From the NCBI RefSeq assembly GCF_020379485.1, contig NC_063436.1, positions 24,302,423-24,366,422 of the forward strand: 64,000 nucleotides of DNA, in the 5' to 3' direction. Origin of the DNA: Brassica napus (taxonomy: Eukaryota; Streptophyta; Magnoliopsida; Brassicales; Brassicaceae). The position numbers and the translations under genes were made by a program. Numbering within the stretch: position 1 is the first letter of the stretch; every line of letters begins with the position of its first letter. Shown here piece after piece: positions 1 to 11,771 of this stretch. The notes beneath the pieces were generated by a model. The model did not search any database. It was given only the letters and a program-made list of their open reading frames with translations, and was not told the origin of the DNA.

Positions 1-1500
1 AATTATTTGCATATCCGATAAGGCATGCTGACGTAGTGTTGGATCTTAACATAGATGGGGGGGAATCGTATAAGTGGATCTTAACATGGATTTACAATGC
101 CATCTAATTAAACGTTTAGGCCAAAGTTTATTGAATTTCTTAGGTCTTGATTAGAAAAGCCAATGACAAAGCAAATACTGATATACTATAAAACAGTATG
201 TACTACGCAGTATGCTGCAGAATTTTTTGTCTGTATATATTTACTGATGTTTTCATTTTATTAAAAATTATTATACGATATAAAAACCACTCATCTTTTT
301 TTCATTGAAAGTTTCATTAATCATAAACAGAGATTTACATGTGACGAGATACAAATCTACCAAGTTAAAACTTACCTCTAGAACCAGCAAGCAGGAAACA
401 AATCTTTCTCTGGAAGAATAAGCCGACAGAATTAACCAAATTATTTGGAGATAAAACAACTAAAATAAAGACTAAAATACAAACATATATCAATTCTAGA
501 TCGAAATTACAAGACACCCACCCATATACGAGGAGACACAGAAAGATCGAGGGGAGGAGCATAGCGGCACCCAAACACCAAATTTTATTAGGAAAGAAGC
601 CACACTTCATAATTTTCCTTTGAAGATTACTCCATAATCTACGAGGAAGAAAGCGGACCATACAACTCATGAAGATGATAGACACAATTTTTAACATTCA
701 AACTTTCACGGCAGAAGGCATAAAGAACCAGAGCCCCAATTCCTTGAGAGAAAAAACCAGAGATTCTATCCACCAAGACAAACGATAAGGAAATCAATCC
801 GGGATCTATTCCATGGCAATATATAGAAGCCAAGGAAAAACCAACTCTTACAATCCTCAGTAGAACCACCACATGAAACTGATAAAAGAAAATGCAACCA
901 GATCAGGATGGAAAAACCATCGAAAGAAACAAAGACTCTTGAATTAAATACACAGCGAAAGATCTCTGAAACCAACAATAGAACCTAGAAAAAAAAAAAC
1001 ATGCTAGGGCAGAGAATAAGCTTCAATAGTTTACATAAAACATAATTCGGAGCAACACTTGTTTCTAAAAAATACGAATAACTCAAAAAGGTGTTTAAAT
1101 GTGTTTATTTGAGATTTAACATGTCCATGGACATAGTTAATGGAAAACAATACAATGGTTAGTTCTTTAAAAAATGAGATAATGAAATTGTTACGCACAA
1201 GATGATACATTTAAGACCAAATAAGCCTTTAAAGCATAGCCCTTCAATTAAAAAAAAAGGGTCCACGGAGTTCTGACTAAAGAAAAAAGACATAAACCTT
1301 TCCCGTACCTTACATTTGTCTCTACTTAAGGTTAAGGGCCAAATTGCTCTTAATTCTTTCATTGTATAATTGATTAAGATTAGGCTTTATAATAAATAAA
1401 AACTAACTAATTAGTCCTTTTGAGTGGCTCTGCATCTCTTTTAATTTAGTTGCTTCTCTTTAATAGTTTGTTTGTTTGTTTGGTCAAAATCTCACACGCT
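1..1500. other. Intergenic DNA upstream of CYP707A1, no gene seen
   Basis: AT-rich sequence. Several minus-strand reading frames of 60-110 codons lie between 271 and 1362. They overlap each other in different frames, are rich in F, L, C and S as expected from AT-rich non-coding DNA, and match no family I know. I see no exon with credible splice sites. A distal promoter or the 3' end of an unseen neighbour is possible. Confidence 0.5.
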
Positions 1501-1506
1501 CTTTTT

Positions 1507-1650
1507 GCATGCTCTTTGCCACGTGCTATCGTCGTCTCTCTCAAATGAGCTGTCTCTCTAATCAGTGTTTTTCTGTATAGGAACCCCTCTCTCTCTCTCT
1601 CTCTCTCATCGTTTTTCTCTCTCATCTAACACATGAGAAGAGCCTATAAA
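1507..1650 (+). promoter_or_regulatory. CYP707A1 promoter: RY motif, G-box/ABRE, CT tract, TATA box
   Basis: An RY core (GCATGC, 1507-1512) lies 7 bp before a G-box/ABRE core (CACGTG, 1520-1525). A CT microsatellite follows (about 1586-1611), then a TATA box (TATAAA, 1645-1650) 217 bp before the start codon. RY motifs bind B3 factors such as ABI3 and FUS3, and ACGTG cores bind bZIP factors such as ABFs and ABI5. This fits a gene whose Arabidopsis orthologue is seed-expressed and ABA-induced. The motifs are seen; their use here is inferred. Confidence 0.55.
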
Positions 1651-1866
1651 ACCCCTTCACATCTCCCACTTGGTTTGCATCACAATACATCTTCCCATTA
1701 CACAAAAAACAAAAATATAACAAAATATCTTTTTTCTGTTTTGTTTTAAATAGTTTGAAGTCACAAGTTCTTTGTTGTTCAGCTGTTTCCCCCTTCCCAC
1801 TATCATCATACGAAGTGGGGTTTCGCTGGACAAATAAACGAAAACTTTAATTTTTATTAAAGAAAA

Positions 1867-3862
1867 ATGGATTTCTCCGCCTTGCTTCTAACTCTCTTCA
1901 CCGGAATTATCTTCCTCTACTTCCTCCACTGTTTAATCTCTCAGGGCCGCCGTGGACCCTCCAAACTCCCACTCCCGCCGGGAACAATGGGTTGGCCTTA
2001 CGTCGGCGAGACTTTCCAGCTCTACTCTCAAGACCCTAACGTCTTTTTCGCATCAAAACAGAAAAGGTCGGTGCTTTAGAAAAAAATTGCTATAATACTA
2101 ATTGCCAAAAACAGAGGATCTCGTGTTGAATAAAGCTTTGGTCTTTTTTTTTTTTGACAGGTATGGATCGGTGTTTAAGACACATGTATTGGGATGTCCG
2201 TGTGTGATGATCTCAAGCCCTGAAGCTGCCAAGTTCGTGCTCGTGACCAAGTCTCATCTCTTCAAACCTACTTTCCCGGCGAGTAAAGAGAGGATGCTAG
2301 GGAAACAAGCCATCTTCTTCCACCAAGGTGATTACCACGCGAAACTCAGGAAGCTCGTCCTCCGTGCTTTCATGCCTGAAGCGATCAGAGACATGGTTCC
2401 CGACATCGAATCAATCGCTCAGGACTCTCTTCGAAACTGGGATGGAACAATGATCAACACTTATCAAGAAATGAAAACAGTAAGACGCATACTTCCTCTG
2501 TTTCGCCCCTCAAAACAGAGCATCTCTGTTTTTTTCTCTCTATATACTCTGTTTTTTTTTTTGAAACTGTTGTTTTTCTTTCTTCAGTACACATTCAACG
2601 TGGCGCTGCTCTCGATCTTCGGAAAAGACGAGGTTCTATACAGAGAAGATCTGAAACGATGCTACTACATTCTCGAGAAAGGCTACAACTCGATGCCTGT
2701 AAACCTCCCTGGAACGCTCTTCCACAAAGCTATGAAGGCTCGCAAGGAGCTCTCACAGATCCTCGCTAGGATCTTATCGGAGAGAAGGGAGAACAGATCC
2801 TCACACAACGATCTTCTCGGTTCTTTCATGGGTGACAAAGAAGAGCTGAGCGACGAACAGATCGCTGATAACATCATCGGAGTGATCTTCGCCGCTAGAG
2901 ACACGACAGCGAGTGTGATGACGTGGATCCTTAAGTACTTGGTTGAGAATCCCAACGTTCTAGAAGCCGTTACTGTAAGTTCTTTTACTGACACGTATTT
3001 GACGTTTTATGGTAATAAAAGGGGTAGTTTTGTAATTTATGTTGTTGTTCTTGATGGTTTTTATTTTTTTGGTGTTTAACAGGAAGAGCAGATGGCAATA
3101 AGGGAGGACAAAGGAGAAGGAGAGTCTCTAACTTGGAGCGATACAAAGAAGATGCCAATAACTTCAAGAGTCATTCAAGAAACATTAAGAGTTGCTTCAA
3201 TCCTATCTTTCACATTCAGAGAAGCTGTAGAAGATGTAGAGTATGAAGGTATTACATAAAATTTTCATAAATCCCAAACCTTACTCTTTGAACTTGTCAA
3301 ATTTATTCTAAAAACGTTTTTTTTTTTGTTTTTTGTTATTTTGGTATACAGGATATTTGATACCTAAAGGATGGAAAGTTCTGCCGCTTTTCAGAAACAT
3401 TCACCATAGTGCTGATATCTTTTCAAATCCTGGGAAGTTTGATCCATCAAGATTTGAGGTAATGTATTTATCTTCTAGAAAATATCTTTTTTTTTTCGTT
3501 TTGGAGATTGACTTGTATTGATATTATTATTTATTTGGTACGTAGGTGGCTCCAAAACCGAATACTTTCATGCCATTTGGCAATGGAACCCACTCGTGTC
3601 CTGGAAATGAACTAGCCAAGCTTGAGACGTCTATCATGATACATCATCTAACCACCAAGTACAGGTGTGTGTACTATTTTTACTTATTTACCTTTTCATT
3701 TACTTTAAAAGTGTTTTGTTTCTCTATGCTGATAAGGAGTACTTTTGTAATTGCAGATGGTCGATAGTTGGAGCTAGTGATGGGATTCAGTATGGACCCT
3801 TTGCGCTTCCCCAAAACGGACTGCCCATTATGCTGACCCGGAAGTCGGAAATCGATATGTAG
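1867..3862 (+). CDS. CYP707A1: Abscisic acid 8'-hydroxylase, CYP707A1-type P450, seven exons
   Basis: Exons are 1867-2066, 2161-2479, 2588-2974, 3083-3248, 3352-3458, 3546-3664 and 3757-3862. Together they make 1404 nt, a 467-aa protein, the length I recall for Arabidopsis CYP707A1; every intron is GT-AG. The family oxidises ABA at the 8' position, the main ABA-inactivating step, at the ER membrane. Visible P450 marks are an N-terminal hydrophobic anchor (residues about 4-24), the proline-rich hinge KLPLPPG, the I-helix motif AARDTTAS, the ExxR motif ETLR, FDPSRFE, and the heme loop FMPFGNGTHSCPGNE with its cysteine ligand. The C-terminal stretch DGIQYGPFALPQNGLPI and overall near-identity point to CYP707A1 rather than A3. 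No frame break is visible, so it should be functional. RY and ABRE-like motifs lie upstream. Confidence 0.96.
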
Positions 3863-4251
3863 AGTTACGTGATTGTCCCTTAGCAATTCTTTAGAGGGAG
3901 ACTACAGAAGAGAAACTATAATTGATTTTTCTTGCTAAAGAAAAATAGGGAGAAATGGAAAGAATAAAAATCAAGATTTTGGTAGGTAAAAAATTCTCAA
4001 AAATGGGAAAACAGGAGAAGCACCAATTGTAAAAAGAAGAAGCAATTTTTCTTATTTATTTATTTTAGTTTAAGATGGGGAAAAGTTGGTCATTGAGTCT
4101 TCAAATTCAAGGAAAACGTTATATGAATATCTTAATTGTATTTCATTCACCCCAAAAATATCATGAATATATTTAACTGATTCGTCCCGTACTTGGACTT
4201 TCCAAGTTTTTTATTTCGTTTTATAGTATACACCTATATGTGTACGTGTTA
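3863..4251 (+). other. CYP707A1 3' UTR and downstream DNA
   Basis: AT-rich DNA following the CYP707A1 stop codon, presumably 3' UTR and terminator. Several A-rich tracts (about 3941-3970, 4068-4085) could serve as poly(A) signals, but none is decisive. No further gene is visible before the MITE at 4252. Confidence 0.4.
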
Positions 4252-4551
4252 GAGCATCTCCAAAGAGACTCTATTTTTTTTCTATAATTTATATTAAAAT
4301 AGAGTAATTTTATTATAGTGTATTTTGCTCCAATGGTGTTACTCTATAAGTCTATTATAGAGTGAAATATAGAGAAATGTCATATTTTATTCTATATTTG
4401 GAGTAGAAAAGTGACATCTCTCTATTCACTCTATAATAGAGTTACTCTATTATAGAGTAATACTATTGGAGCAAAAGTTACACTATAATAGAGTTATTCT
4501 ATTTTAGTGTAAATTATAGAGGAAAAAATAGAGTCTCCCTTGGAGATGGTC
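4252..4551. mobile_element. MITE, Tourist/PIF-Harbinger-like, about 300 bp
   Basis: The element opens GAGCATCTCCAA and closes with the inverted counterpart, ending GGAGATGGTC. TTA flanks it at 4249-4251 and 4552-4554, which fits a 3-bp target duplication. The inside is full of CTCTATAATAGAG palindromes and has no coding capacity. TIR and target length suggest the PIF/Harbinger superfamily. Confidence 0.75.
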
Positions 4552-4554
4552 TTA

Positions 4555-5630
4555 GAGCATCTCAAAAATACACTCTATAATTTTAAATATAAAGTTTTTT
4601 GCTCTCTAAAAAGGAATTTCAAAACTTCAAATTTGAAGTTTTGAGAAGTGAAACTCTATATTCAAAGTTTCACTACTCAAAATTTCAAATTTAAAGTTTC
4701 ATATTTTTATTTGTATTTTGGTCCTTACAATTACACATAACATTTATGATTCATAAATAATTTTTTTGTTTATTGTTTTAATACTTATAAAAATTATATC
4801 TCATAAATATTTTAAGTTTTGTTTACAAAATCTAAGTTTTACACATAAAATTAAATAAAATTTTAAAAGAAAATTTAAAACTAGATTAGACAACAAAAAT
4901 ATACAAAAGAAACTTAACAAAAAAACTTTTAAAAAATTACATGAAGATATAACTATTATACAAAATATTACAACACCACTAATAGTAATGTAAGTTTGAT
5001 CCGAAACCTTCAAAATTTTCAAATATCATCTAATTTTTTTTTGTGTAACTGAAGATGGTTGTTGTGGATGATGTCTTTTTGTACAATTATTTCTTGTTCA
5101 TATTGAATATATTCATGAGTATTAATATCATCAATAAAAGTTAGTCTTTTAGCATATATATATTTTATGTTTCTTTTTTATTTTCTTGTTCTGATCTAAT
5201 GTATTTACAAGTATTAATATCACCCGATTTCAATAATTTTTTTTATCTCTAATCTACAAATTAAAAATGAGAAGAGCCATTTTTACTTCTAAATGCATTA
5301 GTAGATCATATATGCATTATGAAAATCACTTTATGGAATAATATGATATTTTGCTTGAAGTTTAATATTAATTAAGTTAGTTTGTTTAAAATTTTATATT
5401 ATAATATAATATGTTATTAATTAATATTGTTATAATTTGTTTATATATGTGCTAGTTATTTACAAAAGTTTTATGAATTCAAATTAGTTATGTCAAATAT
5501 AAAGACCATATTATAAAATACAAATAGTTTTAAAGTTAAGTTTGAAGTTTTGCTTTTGGAGAAGAACACGTTTAAACTTCAAATATAAAGTTTGGAAACT
5601 TCAAAATAGAGTTCCTTTTTGGAAATGCTC
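4555..5630. mobile_element. Second Harbinger-like non-autonomous element, about 1.08 kb
   Basis: Begins GAGCATCTCAAAAATACACT and ends TTTTTGGAAATGCTC, with TTA on both sides (4552-4554 and 5631-5633). The subterminal sequences, rich in AACTTCAAA and TTTGAAGTTT, are inverted copies of each other. It abuts the preceding MITE and shares its flanking TTA. No transposase is visible. Confidence 0.65.
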
Positions 5631-5633
5631 TTA

Positions 5634-8600
5634 ATGATATCCCAAAATCAATATTTTACAGTTTGTTGATCTTTTCGTGCATTACACAATAATCTTTTGA
5701 AAATGACAGAAAATACTTGTACTACAAAAATTGGATGAAATTAACAAAGAAGCCATATATCAAACATAACATGCGTTTTTCTGCTCTCGTATTAGGCACT
5801 GGAGATCGTGTGGTCTTTTCTGTCCTTATGCGGCCTTGGCGTTGTAGCGGTAATTTTACTACCCGCGATTGGGTCTTCTTCTAAGCTTCGGTCTGTCTCG
5901 TATCCGCTATTTTGTTGTGTGCTTCAGAGATAATTAAGATTGCAAGACTAGTAAGTTCATCGGTAACTAGCTACATTGGAGACGACGTGAAGAGACCCCG
6001 GAAACCGAGGAAATGAGGCGAATCTCTCCTCCTCACATTCTTCATCAAAGGTTGAGAACGGTGCTCGATACTCAACGATGTAAGAATCTATTTAGTGGAA
6101 CGCGCTTCAGATTTGAGTAATTTTGTTCGAGCCAGTCTTGTAATCAAAATTATTCTTCCCGTTCTTAAGTTGATGTTATAAAATTTAAATTAGAAAAAAA
6201 ACTTGTGTTTTGATATGACCCAAAAATATTATAAGCTATACATATGGCTCCGCGCAAGAATCATGCTTACGCCATCTTCTTATAGAAATACTTTCGTTCC
6301 TCTCTAGACAAGTGCTCAAGTAAAAAATACCTCTCCTTTTCGAGTTGCTAAAGCACCTGGGATGAACGTCCTCTGATCTAAATAAGAGCTCCTAATTGCT
6401 TTCTGGCAATGAGCTACATGATATTTACTTTTCATCGAATTAAAAAAAAATTATTAGTATTGAAAGATTAATTTTACAATGTCCTAACAAAAGAAATAAA
6501 GTGCACATTGATAGTTGCTTTTGTAATATATACGTTTTTCTGAGATTATGTCTGAGATTATGTATGTTTATTTAAGAATTTAACTCGTCATTGCACCATC
6601 TCACTATAATACATACTATATATAGTAGTACTATCTTATGTAAATTTTGAGGATATTTATTTCGTTCCAAATATCCTGTAAAAATGAATGAGGATACTTA
6701 AATAAATTATGTTGTTCCAAACTTCCAAATATAATTTTACACCACAACATAGTTTGTTTGCAGACTCAAGTAAGTACCAGATCAATGAATGAGTTTGGAG
6801 TCGTTGGAATTGCCACAATGTTTATAGACATTTGTTAGATTGACGGACGACTTTGACCATCATTCACCTATGAATTATGTGGTCATCGTCGCTTTATATA
6901 ACTTTATATACTTATATCATGATTGAAGATATTGATGCACAGCTGTAATTGATTCCTCGGGGAAAAAATATCAAACGGGCTATCAATTTCTAGTCACTAT
7001 CTGTCTTATTATCGTGTTATTTCAATTACTTGTGTATTTATATTCTGATATAACTTATAGCAGATAGTACTAAATAGTATCTTATGAGTGTTGACAAAAA
7101 AGTAGCATCAATATGGGCGGGCAAATGAGCAATGGACAAGTGAACCAACAGTACACTATGATATATAGAAAAAAACAATTCTGTAAGATTGTCTTCGAAT
7201 AGAAAATCCAAACAGAAATCCTGTGCGTCCTTTCTCACTGAAAAGTTCCATGACAACCAGGTGTAAATTTGATGTTTTCACAAAATGATGTGTGAGATTA
7301 CAGGAAAAAAAACGGATGATTACAGATTACTATGGAAAAGAAAAACAAAACAAGTTTATATTTCTAAAAAAAAGTTATACTATAGACCAAAACAATGTTT
7401 ACTTGTTTTGGGGACTTTGTATTATTTACGTCATATTGTCGTCCTTTAAATGTACCAAGCTTCATGATTTTCACGTTCATATTCTAAATTTAGAATAATA
7501 TAGATATTTCATGATCAATGGTCCCGAAAATGTCGGTCCGTGTAGTGATATTGCATTATCTTGTTTTTACAAGTTCGTAAGTATATACATGGGGAAAAAA
7601 TTCATATGTAAAACCGTGTAGTGATATTGCATTATCTTATATCTCAAATTACTTTATGTTAACATATATAATTTTCTGAAACTACTAGGTTCCCATGAGT
7701 TTTTAACTACATAGTAAAAATGTACAGCTAGGTATGGGTGAAAACATCTACAACCATTTCGCATATAGAATTCAAAATCAAAACTACGGCCAAACGATAT
7801 CTAATATGATAAATTTAAGACCATAGTTTAACTATATGTCTATTTTATCTGCACAAATACACCGTAAACCACATATGAGAATATGCATCGATCTAAATGC
7901 CTTTTAATGTGGAAGTACGAATACATCACATATATACCGCTGGTACGTTTCAACCCAACTCCGACAATAAACCATAAATGAGCTTAAGCTTATAAAACCC
8001 CAGTCATATCGCAAGCCGCAAGGGGATTAGATTTCAACATAAGTTTGGGCATTTCTTTCTTGTGAGCATTGTGACTATCGATCTTTTTGAACACTTGTTT
8101 AGATTTTTTCCAACCTCCATATAATCTTCTCGTTATTCCACTTCTTTCATCAAACAATAGCATCCTGGATTCACTCTTGATCTGACTGTGAACTGTAATC
8201 TTCTCATGGGTGTCACGTATTTTATTAACCATTGCGAATTATATCAACCAAAACTCCACTCTTCACAGTGTTTACAAGAATATTGACCTTTAGTATACAT
8301 TTTGTAGATAGTAAAAAACTTTACTAAGCATATACAAACCCAAAAAAAAAAAAATACAAGAACTAATTAAAAACATTTATAGGATATCGCATACCGATAT
8401 TTTCTACGTAATCATATTCTTTCACAGCCCTACTTTCATTTATTTGGTACCAATCGAATATTTTTACGTATCCGTACCAAATCGGCCAATCGACGATTTG
8501 TCAACATATCGCATATAGAATAATGATGTAGTCACAAGTAATCATAATGTAAATAATTTTTTTTAAAAATATGTCGTATTCAGCTGTACTTATGCAAGTA

Positions 8601-10359
8601 ATGATTCATGAAGAAGCAGGCTATTTGCTTTGACCACAAATAAATAACTTAGAACTATAGCTCTTATACGTAGAAATATCTATTTGACTTGTGAACATAT
8701 TAGTTATATATTTGTAAGTTAAGTACGTGTACTATCTATCAACTCCATTACGTGGATTGTTGCAGGATAAATATATGTGCTCGTTTAATTAATTACGAAG
8801 AATAAACAGTCTGGCATAGAGTGTTTGTATATTAGTTGACTTTTGGCTGCAAGCCATAATCTTAGATCAAATATATACTACAGTATAAGAAACTAAATAA
8901 TTATTTACGAGAAACATATAGGCTAATTAGTTCTATGGCCGTTCGATTGACAGAAAGACTTAGATCATTCTCAAATGTTCTGCTCTATATCTTTTTAAAT
9001 AGAATAACTCTATAATAGAGTTAGATTCTACTCCAATCATATTCTATTTTAAAATAAAAAATAGAATAATGAAAAGATAAATTAATTCTTCTATTTATTG
9101 AATAAACCTAATTCATTCCTTTAGTTACCACAATTCATGTTTACTTTCGAACATTTTCACAAATGCATTCTTCATTAAAGAGGCAAAAAAATTTTATGAC
9201 TGATTTATAGATATAAATATAAAAAATTATTTAAATAAAAAAATATTTTTATAGTTTTATATTATACATTATCAAATTTGAAATTTTGGTAAATTTTTGC
9301 AAATTTTCTTTTTGAAATAAGAAATTTCTTTTAGAAACTATTTTTAAAATAATTTTAAATTTTTTGGGCATTTATTTATATATTTTTTAAAATCATAAAG
9401 CACACCCCATAACTCTAAACCTAAGTCTTGATTAGTTAACCCTATCTATTTACCTCTTTAAAAGTGAGGGGGGGGGGGGGGGTAAATGTGATTAATATAA
9501 ACTTGAAAAATAGTATTATAAATATGGTAGTTTAGTGTTAAAAAGAATGTGGTAGTTTAAACAATTTTTCTTGATCAGTATATACCGAAAACTATTTAAA
9601 CGTTAACTGCTATATTTTCTTTGGTATTCTAACAAAGAAAAACCAATACCTAAATTTAAGTAATTAGATTGAACAACGAAATTTCGTTTCTCAGTCTAAT
9701 TTATGATTTCTGGTTTCATTATGTCATAAGTCATAGGCCAGATTAATTACATACCGCAAATAAAATGATCTTTCTGACATTAAATAGTTGATAAAACAAA
9801 CAATTTAGATGTGAAGTGTAATGGAATCATATCGTCGGTAGAAAGTACACAATCACAATGCGTTGTTTGTTGAGTGACTCGAGTCCGAGTCATCCATTAT
9901 GAATGTCTACTGGTACACCAACAGTTTCATTTTGTTTATTACGAATATTTGATCATTTTCAAAAAACATGTGTAAAGTCACAAGATGATCAACGTTCAAC
10001 AAATATTATTGTTGAATAAACAAATATTATTGTTGAATAACAAAGTCACAATATTTTTGTTTATGTAGTTTCATAAAAAAATATGTTTGTTTATGTAACA
10101 ACTTATGAATTTTCTCAACATCTTTTCTAACAATAGAAAGTATTTCAAATTAAAGCAAACCAAAGTACCACTCATTTTAACTGAACCACAGAACCATTTT
10201 TTTTTTTTTGTCAACCACAGAACCATTTAATCAGAGACACAAACAAAAACTGGTTTAATCTAGCTTCTCGGCGGTTTACACATGAAGCAAGAGTCGTGCA
10301 TTGAGGCCCATTACGTTACCTATTGCCCATACGATTACCAATTTCGTTACCTATCCATT
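5634..10359. other. 4.7 kb intergenic DNA, no gene recognised
   Basis: AT-rich sequence without a convincing gene. A more GC-rich patch at about 5760-6130 has no open frame worth calling. A 25-bp direct repeat occurs at 7538-7562 and 7614-7638. A MITE-like fragment with CTCTATAATAGAG motifs lies at about 8957-9090, and a run of 15 G sits at 9468-9482. An 80-codon minus frame at 7990-8232 matches nothing I know. Confidence 0.5.
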
Positions 10360-10513
10360 CATAATGTTCATTATTCATTCTCAGTCTTCGTCATACATGA
10401 GCACTTATTTACGGCTCACTGAGGCCCAAATATGATCATAATGTTCATTATTCATTCTCAGTCTTCGTCATACATGAGCACTTATTTACGGCTCACTGAG
10501 GCCCAAATATGAA
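10360..10513. repeat. 77-bp tandem duplication
   Basis: Two adjacent copies, 10360-10436 and 10437-10513, read as identical. Each contains an 18-bp stretch (10377-10394 and 10454-10471) that is the exact reverse complement of the start-codon region of the SCD6-like pseudogene at 11193-11210. Confidence 0.9.
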
Positions 10514-10544
10514 GCTACCGCCAACGCCACACGTAATCCTGGGC

Positions 10545-11035
10545 CTATTATCCGAAACCCTAAAACCAAACGGAAACCGAACCCAAAAAATCCGAGACCA
10601 AAACCGGATAAAAAATTACAAAAACCCGAATGGTTCTTATATTTTTAAATCCGAAAAACCGAAACCGAACTTAGACCGAACGGGTATCCGAATATTTTGA
10701 ATATATTGAAAAAAAATTATTTTAATACATATAAAATAAAATTTATAAATAAAAAATATCTTAACAAATCCGAATAACCCGAATAACCTGAATATTTTTT
10801 TGGTTTTTTCCGGGTTTAACTCGGGTTTTTAGGATTAATCAGTTTTTTGGACTTTAAACCCTAACCAAACCCGAATTATTTGTAATACAGTTCCACTTCA
10901 GGTTTTATAAAAAAAATAGAAATCTAACCCGAACCGAACCAATCCGATGGTTCCTAAACATTTCAACCCGAATAACCAAAAAACCGAATAAACCAAACCG
11001 ATCCGAACCAAAAATCCGAATGCCCAACGCTAGCC
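10545..11035. repeat. Degenerate CCGAA/ACCGAACC-rich repeat
   Basis: Dense degenerate repeats of CCGAA, AACCGAACC and their inverted forms, with an AT-rich centre near 10700-10790. This composition is common in Brassicaceae hAT-like MITEs. I could not define terminal repeats or a target duplication, so the class is uncertain. Confidence 0.4.
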
Positions 11036-11457
11036 ACACGGGTTGTCTTTCCCTTTGTTTTTAAAACCAAGGTTTTGTCTTTCCAAATTCCTATAAATAT
11101 CAACCAGCTTACAACAAAAGCAATATTCCAACAAGAGAGCTAGAGCAAGAAACTTTAATAGTCAGACTAGTTCCTCTTTGAGTTTCATTAGAATGACGAA
11201 GACTGAGAATTTGCAGTATCCCTTGACTTGTCCATCATCATTAATTACCTCCTCCCCAATATCAACATCCAGAACTGTACATAGGAAGCTTCACCAACCT
11301 GGTTACTAGCTATACAAAGGTGTTCTATGTCATCTTGATTCCCAAGATTCAACACTAGGTCTGCGAAACGGTATGGATTCTATTTGAACCCTTCAAATCA
11401 ATAACATTATGTTTTATGGTATATAGTGATGTCAAAAATTAATTTAGCTACATATGT

Positions 11458-11733
11458 TGTTGGATAAGCTTGAATAACTTAGGGAATAAGTTAACTATTT
11501 CTTACCGAGATATGGATTAAGAAATAGATAAGTCCTTGATATTTAGGAGTTATCTAAATATCATATGTTTAGGAGGATTAGGACTTTGCGATTTATATAA
11601 ATAGAGATGTCGAGGTGTGGCATCCTAGTGTGAGTTGTGAGCTTTAGTTTTGAGAGGATTTTCTAAGGCATTGAGATATTAATAAGAGAGCAAATTCTTA
11701 TTGATCTTGTTTGAGTTATACATTGATTCTACA
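11458..11733 (+). repeat. 5' LTR of copia element
   Basis: 276 bp, TGTTGGATAAGC to GATTCTACA. A TATA-like box (TATATAAATA, about 11594-11603) probably drives transcription. It reads as identical to the 3' LTR. Confidence 0.97.
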
Positions 11734-11735
11734 CG

Positions 11736-11747
11736 TGGTATCAGAGC
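11736..11747 (+). other. Primer-binding site, initiator tRNA-Met type
   Basis: TGGTATCAGAGC lies 2 bp after the 5' LTR. It is the usual plant copia primer site, complementary to the 3' end of initiator methionine tRNA, and primes minus-strand DNA synthesis. Confidence 0.92.
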
Positions 11748-11771
11748 TTAACCAGAGTTCGATCACTAACA

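Noticed and set aside
271..1362. Overlapping minus-strand reading frames upstream of CYP707A1
   Set aside because: Frames conflict, composition is that of AT-rich non-coding DNA, no family match and no splice support.
7990..8232. 80-codon minus-strand frame
   Set aside because: No homology known, no promoter or splice context; plausible chance frame.
9410..9482. G15 run beside a repeated CTAAACCTAAGTCTTGATTAG-like segment
   Set aside because: Simple homopolymer in a dispersed repeat also seen near 43430; not telomeric and no further structure.
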